Below are positions 54,474-60,515 of a stretch of DNA of 60,515 nt, in pieces. Source of the stretch: Gemmatimonadales bacterium (GTDB taxonomy: Bacteria; Gemmatimonadota; Gemmatimonadetes; Gemmatimonadales; GWC2-71-9); NCBI GenBank assembly GCA_036500345.1, contig DASYCE010000022.1, forward strand, positions 1 to 60,515, given 5' to 3'. The position numbers were made by a program, and so were the translations under genes. The notes under the pieces were generated by a model. That model was not told where the DNA came from, made no database searches, and saw nothing but the letters and a program-made list of their open reading frames with translations. Numbering within the stretch: position 1 is the first letter of the stretch; each line of letters opens with the position of its first letter.

Positions 54474-55388
54474 ATGGCGTCGATGACACCCAGTCAGTGG
54501 TATGGCGTTTTCCCCGCGATCACGACGCCGTTCACGGCGAACGGCGAGGTCGATCACAGCTTTCTTGCGGGACACGCGCGGCGGATGACGGCGTCGGGAT
54601 GCCGCGGCCTCGTGGCGCTGGGATCGCTGGGCGAAGGCGCCACGCTCACCACGGATGAGAAGCTCGCGATCCTCGAGACCTGCGTGCAGGCGGTCGGCGA
54701 TCGTGTTCCTGTCGTTGCCGGAATCTCGTCGCTGTCGACCAGCGACGCGGTCGCGCTCGCCCGTGCCGCCGAAAAGGCCGGTTGTGCGGGCCTCATGGTC
54801 CTCCCGCCGTACGTCTACCGTGGCGACTGGCCCGAGATGCGCGCGCATGTCAGCGCCGTGATCGCGGCGACTCCGCTTTCGTGCCTGCTCTACAACAATC
54901 CGATCGCGTACGGCACCGATTTTCTGCCGGAGCAGGTTCGAATGTTCTGTGAACACAAGAACCTTCACGCGGTGAAGGAATCGAGCGGCGACGTGCGACG
55001 CTTTACGGCGCTGCGCGCGCTGCTCGGCGAGCGACTCGCGCTGTTCGTCGGAATGGATGACGCCGTCCTCGAAGGCGTCGCCATGGGCGCCACCGGCTGG
55101 GTGGCAGGGCTGGTCAACGCGCTTCCCGATGAATCGGTCCTCCTCTTCGAGCACGCCGTTGCGGGTCGGATGCATGAAGCGCGGGCCTTGTATGAGTGGT
55201 TCCTGCCGCTCCTGCGACTCGACACGGTGCCGAAGTTCGTGCAATTGATCAAGCTCGTGCAGGACGAAGTCGGTCTCGGCAACGAGCGCGTCCGCGCACC
55301 ACGCATGGTGTTGACGGGAGCGGAACGCGAAATGGCGCTCGCGGTAATCCGCGAACGGCTGGCGACGAAGCCGGCCACCGCCGCATGA
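54474..55388 (+). CDS. 1-pyrroline-4-hydroxy-2-carboxylate deaminase (DHDPS family)
   Basis: A 304-residue class I aldolase-fold enzyme of the dihydrodipicolinate synthase family. The Schiff-base Lys is in HAVKESSGDVRRF, the catalytic Tyr in LLYNNPIAYG and the carboxylate-binding loop is GSLGEGATLT. Context indicates that it deaminates and ring-opens pyrroline-4-hydroxy-2-carboxylate to 2-oxoglutarate semialdehyde. The ATG at 54474 has GAGGA upstream; ATG 54483 is also possible. The stop overlaps the epimerase start (ATGA). By itself the family could also be an N-acetylneuraminate- or KDG-type aldolase. Confidence 0.88.
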   Translation: MASMTPSQWYGVFPAITTPFTANGEVDHSFLAGHARRMTASGCRGLVALGSLGEGATLTTDEKLAILETCVQAVGDRVPVVAGISSLSTSDAVALARAAEKAGCAGLMVLPPYVYRGDWPEMRAHVSAVIAATPLSCLLYNNPIAYGTDFLPEQVRMFCEHKNLHAVKESSGDVRRFTALRALLGERLALFVGMDDAVLEGVAMGATGWVAGLVNALPDESVLLFEHAVAGRMHEARALYEWFLPLLRLDTVPKFVQLIKLVQDEVGLGNERVRAPRMVLTGAEREMALAVIRERLATKPATAA

Positions 55389-56335
55389 GCGGCATGGTTC
55401 CGATCGACGTCGTCGACTCGCACACCGAGGGGGAGCCGACACGCGTGGTGATCGACGGGTGGCCGATGCCGCCCGGCCGGACAATGGCCGAGCGTCGCGA
55501 ATACATGCGGCGCGAACAGGAAGGACTCCGCCGCGCCGTCGTCACCGAACCGCGCGGCCACGACGCCATCGTTGGCGCGCTGCTGACGCCGCCCGAACGG
55601 CCGACCGCTGCGGCAGGAATCGTCTTCTTCGACGACGTCGGGTACCTCGGGATGTGCGGGCACGGAACGATCGGCGTGGTGCGGACGCTCGAGTATCTCG
55701 GCCGCGTCCGTCCGGGGCACATCGAACTCGACACGCCGGTCGGACCGGTGGCGGCAGATCTCGACGCCGACGGCACCGTCACGATCCGCAATGTCCCCGC
55801 GCGCCTGGCGAGGCGTGACGTGGCGGTCACCGTCCCCGGCATTGGGGTAGTAACCGGTGATATAGCGTGGGGCGGGAACTGGTTCTTCCTCACCGAACTG
55901 CCGGGCGTGGCGCTCGACCTGTCGCACCGCGCGGAGCTTCTCCGCATCACCACGATGATCCGCGAGGCGCTCGCGGCTGCCGGGATCACCGGTGACGATG
56001 GTGATCGGATCGAACATGTCGAGCTCTTCACGGCGCCGACCCGGCCCGATGCCGACAGCCGCAACTTCGTGCTCTGTCCCGGTGCGGCGTATGACCGGTC
56101 GCCGTGCGGCACCGGAACGTCGGCGAAGATGGCGACGCTGCACGGCAGGGGAGAGCTGGCGATCGGCGAACATTGGCATCAGGAGAGCATCGTCGGATCG
56201 ATGTTCACCGGATGGCTCGAGGACGATCAGGGCGCCTTGATCCCGCGGGTGCGCGGCCGGGCTTACATCACCGGGCGCACGACACTCCTCTTCGATCCCG
56301 ATGACCCGTTCCGGGAGGGGCTGCCGTCGCGATGA
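55385..56335 (+). CDS. 4-hydroxyproline 2-epimerase (proline racemase family)
   Basis: A 316-residue cofactor-independent enzyme that converts trans-4-hydroxy-L-proline to cis-4-hydroxy-D-proline. Both catalytic Cys residues are present, in MCGHGTIG and DRSPCGTGTSA, distinguishing epimerase/racemase from the Thr-containing dehydratases of the same family. SHTEGEPTRVV at the N-terminus is typical. It is the entry step of the pathway. ATGA overlaps occur at both ends. Confidence 0.93.
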   Translation: MSGMVPIDVVDSHTEGEPTRVVIDGWPMPPGRTMAERREYMRREQEGLRRAVVTEPRGHDAIVGALLTPPERPTAAAGIVFFDDVGYLGMCGHGTIGVVRTLEYLGRVRPGHIELDTPVGPVAADLDADGTVTIRNVPARLARRDVAVTVPGIGVVTGDIAWGGNWFFLTELPGVALDLSHRAELLRITTMIREALAAAGITGDDGDRIEHVELFTAPTRPDADSRNFVLCPGAAYDRSPCGTGTSAKMATLHGRGELAIGEHWHQESIVGSMFTGWLEDDQGALIPRVRGRAYITGRTTLLFDPDDPFREGLPSR

Positions 56336-57459
56336 CCGCCGACGTCATCGTCGTGGGCGCCGGGTTGGTCGGAACGATGACCACGCTCTGCCTCACCGAG
56401 GCGGGGGCGGATGTGACGCTTCTGGAGGCGAGCTTTCCCGGAGGCGGCAGCAGCGGCGCCGCGATGGGACACGTGGTCGTGATGGACGACACGCCGGCGC
56501 AGTTCGCCCTCTGCAATTACTCCCGGGCACGATGGCAGGATCTCTCCGACTCGCTTCCCGCCGCCGCCGAATATGACGGCTGTGGCACGCTGTGGATTGC
56601 CGCCGACGACCGGGAACTTGAGGGCGCAACGGAGCGGGCGACCCAATACTGGGCCGCCGGTGTCGCCGCGGAAATCGTCGATGCACAGGCGCTGCGCGAG
56701 CTCGAGCCGCAACTTCGACCCGATCTCGCCGGCGCCCTCCTCGTTCCCGGCGACGGCGTCTGCTACCCGCCGGCGGTCGCGCGCGCCATCAGCGCCCGCG
56801 CTGCATCTCTGGGCGCGCGGGTGCAGCTCGGCAGCGTGGTGCAATCGATCGAATCCAATGCCGTGCGACTGCAGGACGGCACCACGCTCCACGCCGGGGC
56901 GATCGTGATCGCGGCCGGCGTGGCGTCGACCTATCTCGTGCCGGGGTTGCCGATCGTTCCGCGCAAGGGCCATCTCGTCATCAGCGATCGCACGCCCGGA
57001 TTTGTCCGTCATCAGCTCGTGGAACTTGGCTACCTGCGCAGCGCACACACCTTCGGCGGGTCGTCCGTGGCGTTCAACGTGCAGCCCAGGCGGAATGGTC
57101 AGGTGCTCATCGGATCATCGCGTGAACTGGTGGGAACCGATTCGTCGATCAATCGCTCGCTGGTCGCGACGATGCTGGCGCGCGCGACGGAGTATATGCC
57201 AGGCGTGGCCGAGCTTCGAGCGCTTCGCACCTGGATCGGCTTCCGGCCGGCGACACCCGACAAGCTGCCACTGATCGGGCCGTGGCCACAGCTCCCCGGC
57301 GCCTGGATCGCGGCGGGCCACGAAGGACTCGGCATCACCATGGCGACCGGAACCGCCGAACTGATCGTCGCCGGGATCACCGGGAAACCGGCACCAATCG
57401 ATCCGCTACCATACCGGCCCGATCGCACCATGCCATCGATGGGCCACCTTGCCGCATGA
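56332..57459 (+). CDS. D-hydroxyproline dehydrogenase FAD subunit (DAO type)
   Basis: A 375-residue FAD-dependent oxidoreductase of the D-amino-acid-oxidase/glycine-oxidase fold. The dinucleotide-binding motif is VVGAGLVGTMTTL at the N-terminus. RTWIGFRPATPDKLPLIGP and the C-terminal GHEGLGITMATGTAELI are family hallmarks. With the following small Fe-S and BFD-type subunits it should oxidise cis-4-hydroxy-D-proline to pyrroline-4-hydroxy-2-carboxylate, passing electrons to the respiratory chain. Coupled by ATGA to the epimerase and to the next gene. Confidence 0.9.
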   Translation: MTADVIVVGAGLVGTMTTLCLTEAGADVTLLEASFPGGGSSGAAMGHVVVMDDTPAQFALCNYSRARWQDLSDSLPAAAEYDGCGTLWIAADDRELEGATERATQYWAAGVAAEIVDAQALRELEPQLRPDLAGALLVPGDGVCYPPAVARAISARAASLGARVQLGSVVQSIESNAVRLQDGTTLHAGAIVIAAGVASTYLVPGLPIVPRKGHLVISDRTPGFVRHQLVELGYLRSAHTFGGSSVAFNVQPRRNGQVLIGSSRELVGTDSSINRSLVATMLARATEYMPGVAELRALRTWIGFRPATPDKLPLIGPWPQLPGAWIAAGHEGLGITMATGTAELIVAGITGKPAPIDPLPYRPDRTMPSMGHLAA

Positions 57460-57704
57460 CTGACGGCATCCCGATCATCGTGAACGGAAACCCCGTCACG
57501 GTCACGAGCGATATCACGCTGGCGGCTGCGCTGCTCAACGCAGGTGTCACCAGCTTTCACCGCGACGTCCACGGGGCGCCGCGCGCTCCGCTCTGCGGGA
57601 TGGGAACCTGCTTTGAATGCCGCGTCACCGTCGACGGGGTGGCTGGTGTTCGCGCCTGCCTCGAACCGGTGCGGCGCGACATGCGGGTGGACACCGGACG
57701 ATGA
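57456..57704 (+). CDS. Small [2Fe-2S] subunit of D-hydroxyproline dehydrogenase
   Basis: An 82-residue ferredoxin-like protein of the HcnA/SoxA-gamma kind. The four cluster Cys residues lie in APLCGMGTCFECRVTVDG and in VRACLEPV (spacing C-x4-C-x2-C then C). It sits between two flavoprotein genes with ATGA overlaps on each side, so it is the electron-carrying small subunit of their complex. Confidence 0.92.
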   Translation: MTDGIPIIVNGNPVTVTSDITLAAALLNAGVTSFHRDVHGAPRAPLCGMGTCFECRVTVDGVAGVRACLEPVRRDMRVDTGR

Positions 57705-58978
57705 GTCCACTTGCCGCAGGGACCGACGTCGCGATCATCGGCGCGGGGCCGGCCGGGTTGAGCGCTGCCATCGCCGCCGCCGAACAGGGGAAACGCGTCC
57801 TGGTGATCGATCAGGGACTTCGCCCGGGAGGCCAGATCTGGCGGCACCGCGACCAGCGCACGCTGGGTGCCGTACCGCGCCGGCTTCTCAAACGCGCCGC
57901 CGCACTCGAAGTGCGGATGCTCTCCGATGCCCGCATCATTGATCTCGACGGACCGCGCGACCTGCTCCTGCACCACGGCGGCCGGGTCGTCCGCCATCAC
58001 GCAACCGCGCTGATCCTGGCGACCGGGGCACGGGAGCAGTTCCTCCCCTTTCCCGGCTGGACGCTTCCGCGAGTGGTCGGCATCGGCGGCCTGCAGGCCC
58101 TGATCAAGAGTGGATTGACGCTGCGCGGTGCGAAGGTCGTGATCGCAGGGACCGGACCGCTCATCCTTCCCGTGGCGTCGGCCGCGGCATCCGCCGGCGC
58201 TTCGCTGCTGCTGGTGGCGGAGCAGGCGTCGCGTACCGCGCTGCTGCGCTTCGGGATGCACGTCGTTCGCAACAAGCGCGATGCGATGGCCGATGCGGCG
58301 CGCTATCGCTGGTCATTTCGCAGGACTCCGTTCCGGACTTCGAGTTGGGTTATGCGGGCCGATGGCGATCAGTTCGTCGAACGGGTCACGATGCAGCTGA
58401 ATGGTGATCAGCGCATCATCGAATGTGACTGGCTTGCGACCGGCGCGGGGCTGGTGCCGAACACCGAGTTGGCGCAACTCATCGGCTGCACACTCGCAGG
58501 AGACGCCATCGCCGTCGATGCGCGGCAGGCGACCAGCGTCAGTGGCGTATGGGCTGCCGGCGAATGCACCGGGGTCAAGGGCGACGCCGGCGCGATGGCC
58601 GAAGGCGAAATCGCCGGGCGCGCCGCGGCCGGCGACCTCACCGGCGCCAATGCCTCGTCGCTGCAGGCCGCGCGCAAGGCCGCCAGGGCGTTTGCGGGCC
58701 ACCTCAGCACAACGTTCGCGCCGAGGGCCGAACTGCTGGCGCTGGCCGATGCCGATACCGTCATATGCCGCTGCGAAGGAATCCGTCGCGGCGATCTCGA
58801 CCCGACATGGAGCCAGCGGCAGGCCAAGTTGTGGACCAGAGTTGGAATGGGAGAGTGTCAGGGAGCGGTCTGCGGACCGGCGTGCGGCGCCCTCTTCGGT
58901 TGGTCGGGCAATCGAGTGCGGCCGCCGCTCGGGGCGCCGCAGTGTCGCGAATGGAAGGATGGATTGTCATCGGCTTGA
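57701..58978 (+). CDS. D-hydroxyproline dehydrogenase FAD/BFD subunit (HcnB/LhpE-like)
   Basis: A 425-residue flavoprotein. The FAD-binding motif is IIGAGPAGLSAAI with RPGGQIW, and a second nucleotide-binding fold starts VVIAGTGPLILPVA. The C-terminal bacterioferritin-associated-ferredoxin-like domain contains VICRCEGI and MGECQGAVCGPACG, four Cys for an Fe-S cluster. This is the alpha-type subunit of heteromeric opine/sarcosine/D-hydroxyproline dehydrogenases, and it closes the operon. MarR lies downstream on the other strand. Confidence 0.9.
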   Translation: MSPLAAGTDVAIIGAGPAGLSAAIAAAEQGKRVLVIDQGLRPGGQIWRHRDQRTLGAVPRRLLKRAAALEVRMLSDARIIDLDGPRDLLLHHGGRVVRHHATALILATGAREQFLPFPGWTLPRVVGIGGLQALIKSGLTLRGAKVVIAGTGPLILPVASAAASAGASLLLVAEQASRTALLRFGMHVVRNKRDAMADAARYRWSFRRTPFRTSSWVMRADGDQFVERVTMQLNGDQRIIECDWLATGAGLVPNTELAQLIGCTLAGDAIAVDARQATSVSGVWAAGECTGVKGDAGAMAEGEIAGRAAAGDLTGANASSLQAARKAARAFAGHLSTTFAPRAELLALADADTVICRCEGIRRGDLDPTWSQRQAKLWTRVGMGECQGAVCGPACGALFGWSGNRVRPPLGAPQCREWKDGLSSA

Positions 58979-59049
58979 TGCAGGAATACGCGGACTTTGC
59001 ACAAATCTCAAGCGCCGCTTCCTCGTCAACGCCAAGCAGAAACGCCGGT

Positions 59050-59481
59050 CTACGACATGTCGGTGAGGCCCGATGTCGCCGCGGCCACGAATTTTTGAAG
59101 TCGCGCCGCGTCGGCCGATCCCAGCGCCCGCACCATCGACTCGTCAAGCGTGGCCCAGGCCCGCTTCACCGAACTCTCCAGCAGACGTGATCGCGGTGTC
59201 GGATAGACGAGCGAGACTCGCGCGTCGTGCTGGTCGGGGCGCCGCTCGACCATTCCGCCGCGTTCCAGCCGCTGCACCATTCGCGTCAGCGTCGGTTGCT
59301 CAATGCCGAGGTGGGCTGCCAGTGCCCCCTGTCGTTGTCCCGGCTCCGCCCATACCGCGAGAAGCAGCAGGTCCTGGCCCGCATGGAGGCCGTGTGGTGC
59401 GAGGAGCGCGCTCAGCCGGGCGCGGTGGGCGCGCGCCAGAGCATGGAGCGTGAGTCCGAGCGAATCAGCGGGCATCGGCAC
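59050..59481 (-). CDS. MarR-family transcriptional regulator
   Basis: A 143-residue winged-helix protein with GALAAHLGIEQPTLTRMVQRLERGGMVERRPDQHDARVSLVYPT, the helix-turn-helix and wing of MarR proteins. It probably binds as a dimer and responds to a small ligand. Its target is not evident: it is convergent to the hydroxyproline operon and 33 bases downstream of the CopD gene on the same strand. GTG at 59481 is five bases after TACCTT; ATG at 59475 is an alternative. Confidence 0.9.
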   Translation of the reverse strand: MPMPADSLGLTLHALARAHRARLSALLAPHGLHAGQDLLLLAVWAEPGQRQGALAAHLGIEQPTLTRMVQRLERGGMVERRPDQHDARVSLVYPTPRSRLLESSVKRAWATLDESMVRALGSADAARLQKFVAAATSGLTDMS

Positions 59482-59513
59482 GCGATAAGGTATCCCGCCG
59501 CGACCGACTCTGC

Positions 59514-60437
59514 TTACTCGCCCGGCAGTGCGGCGACCACGAGGAGCGTCGTGATCGCCAGCATGATCGCGCCGAGAACAAGTTCGATCCGGACTGCCCG
59601 GCGCAGGCGCGCCTCAGAACCGGTGGCCCGCATCTCCAGCGCCGGGGTGACAACCTTCCAGTTGTACCATCCCAATGCCAGTACGCCGATGAATGCCGTC
59701 AGCTTGAGCAGCAGGAGGCGGCCCCACGTGGAACGGACGATCAGCCCGATCGACAGGTGACTGTACACCGCGGCGATCGTGACGCCGGAGATGACCGCGA
59801 GCGACGCACCGGTGCGGCCGAAAATAGAAAATGCCTTGACGACACGCGCGAGATCCGGGAGTTGCTCCTCACCAGAGAGCGCCGGAAGCGCCACAAGGGT
59901 TAACATCCCGACGGTTCCGATCCACATTCCGATTCCGGCAAGATGGATCAGGTAGGCAACGCGTCCAGTAATCCATGGCCAGGTGTCGCCGGCACCGTGG
60001 CCCATCCCCGTCTCCGCCCAGAGAATGACGAAGACGATGACGGTGATGACTGTATCCGGCGCCACGCCGCGCTTGCGACGCAGCGGCAGCGCACCGAGGA
60101 GGACGATCGCGGCCGCCAGTTGCAGCATCCACGCGCGCGCCCATGTGCCGTTGAGCAGGACGCTGCGGACCATCTCGGCGGTGACGGAATCTCCGGGATC
60201 GACGAAGGTGCCGACCTGGAAGACGCCGCGGACCATTCCAGCGATGATGAGGATGACGGCCGCCGGCATGACGGCCCGGCCGAGCCGGGCGCGAAGGTCG
60301 CGGCCAACGCCGGTGGCATCGGACGGGCCCGCATACTTGATCACGAGCCCGAGAATCTGCGCGCCAACCAGCAGCAGAAGCGCGACGTAGATGACCCCTC
60401 GAACGACCGCATACAGCGCGACGAGGGGCGCGGTCAT
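59514..60437 (-). CDS. CopD-family copper resistance membrane protein
   Basis: A 307-residue inner-membrane protein with about eight helices. The CopD domain signature is YLIHLAGIGMWIGTVGMLTLVALPAL. Hydrophobic segments fill nearly the entire chain. The family takes copper across the inner membrane or confers resistance, often with CopC, which is absent here. The start is ATG at 60437, four bases after the stop of a Fur-family gene, so the two are probably one operon that may respond to a metal. Confidence 0.87.
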   Translation of the reverse strand: MTAPLVALYAVVRGVIYVALLLLVGAQILGLVIKYAGPSDATGVGRDLRARLGRAVMPAAVILIIAGMVRGVFQVGTFVDPGDSVTAEMVRSVLLNGTWARAWMLQLAAAIVLLGALPLRRKRGVAPDTVITVIVFVILWAETGMGHGAGDTWPWITGRVAYLIHLAGIGMWIGTVGMLTLVALPALSGEEQLPDLARVVKAFSIFGRTGASLAVISGVTIAAVYSHLSIGLIVRSTWGRLLLLKLTAFIGVLALGWYNWKVVTPALEMRATGSEARLRRAVRIELVLGAIMLAITTLLVVAALPGE

Positions 60438-60441
60438 GCCG

Positions 60442-60515
60442 TTACGTCGATCCGGCGCAGTCCGCGCAGAGGCCGTACAACACCAACTCGTGATTCTCGA
60501 GCGAGAATCCCGGGG
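60442..60515 (-). CDS. Fur-family regulator, C-terminal fragment
   Basis: Only the last ~24 residues are in the window: PGFSLENHELVLYGLCADCAGST then TAA. The pattern x-H-x-L-x-L-Y-G-x-C-x-x-C is the C-terminal structural zinc-binding part of Fur, Zur and PerR proteins. The rest of the gene, including the DNA-binding domain, lies beyond the edge. It is four bases before the CopD gene. Confidence 0.78.
   Translation of the reverse strand, partial: PGFSLENHELVLYGLCADCAGST

Overview
The window is GC-rich chromosomal DNA with dense genes and short gaps. The likely source is a Gram-negative soil or freshwater bacterium of the Gemmatimonadota or a close relative. The evidence is exported proteins with cleavable signal peptides, two tandem TonB-dependent receptors with a carboxypeptidase-like plug extension, a DUF5916/CBM9 outer-membrane protein, a pyrophosphate-dependent phosphofructokinase and MHYT/GGDEF signalling genes. 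The taxonomic call is inference from gene content. I see no phage, insertion sequence, CRISPR array or rRNA.

Layout. 0-10 kb: a membrane diguanylate cyclase; a GH38 glycosidase translationally coupled to an isocitrate-lyase/PEP-mutase-family enzyme; and an MHYT hybrid histidine kinase overlapping a PleD-like response-regulator cyclase. 10-21 kb: a secreted S15 peptidase, a DinB-like protein, a large ankyrin protein, a sensor kinase/CheY-like pair with a MaoC hydratase, a secreted serine hydrolase and a CBS protein. 21-30 kb: the DUF5916 protein, PPi-phosphofructokinase, a GT87-like membrane protein, an AsmA-like envelope protein, a histidine-less kinase-like/receiver protein and elongation factor P. 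30-40 kb: two ~1.29-kaa TonB-dependent receptors and a divergent ABC exporter. 40-46.6 kb: a sulfur-transfer region (SufE, an SseA-type and a CysA-type sulfurtransferase, an acidic unknown protein), an O-antigen-ligase-like protein and isocitrate dehydrogenase. 46.6-51.7 kb: DUF3293, a HEAT-repeat protein, a degenerate HD-GYP protein, an EamA transporter and a PabC-like enzyme. 51.8-52.3 kb: five tRNA genes (His, Trp, Glu, Glu, Lys) closed by a strong terminator. 52.3-59 kb: a trans-4-hydroxy-L-proline catabolic operon. 59-60.5 kb: MarR, CopD and the end of a Fur-family regulator.

How the genes work together. The hydroxyproline operon encodes the whole route from trans-4-hydroxy-L-proline to 2-oxoglutarate: epimerase, a three-subunit-type D-hydroxyproline dehydrogenase, pyrroline-hydroxycarboxylate deaminase and 2-oxoglutarate semialdehyde dehydrogenase. 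Four of its five internal junctions are 4-nt ATGA overlaps. Two GGDEF cyclases and one degenerate HD-GYP protein point to cyclic-di-GMP signalling linked to two-component input.

The most unusual signals are these. (1) Both TonB receptors carry a helical Spy/CpxP-like C-terminal extension and a Gly/Arg tail after the barrel. (2) An adjacent HEAT-repeat protein and degenerate HD-GYP protein share an N-terminal module. (3) Several genes without a Shine-Dalgarno have a TANNNT box 5-6 nt before the start codon, suggesting leaderless mRNAs. (4) sufE and a sulfurtransferase gene diverge with overlapping start codons. (5) A hybrid-kinase-like protein has lost its phosphorylatable histidine.
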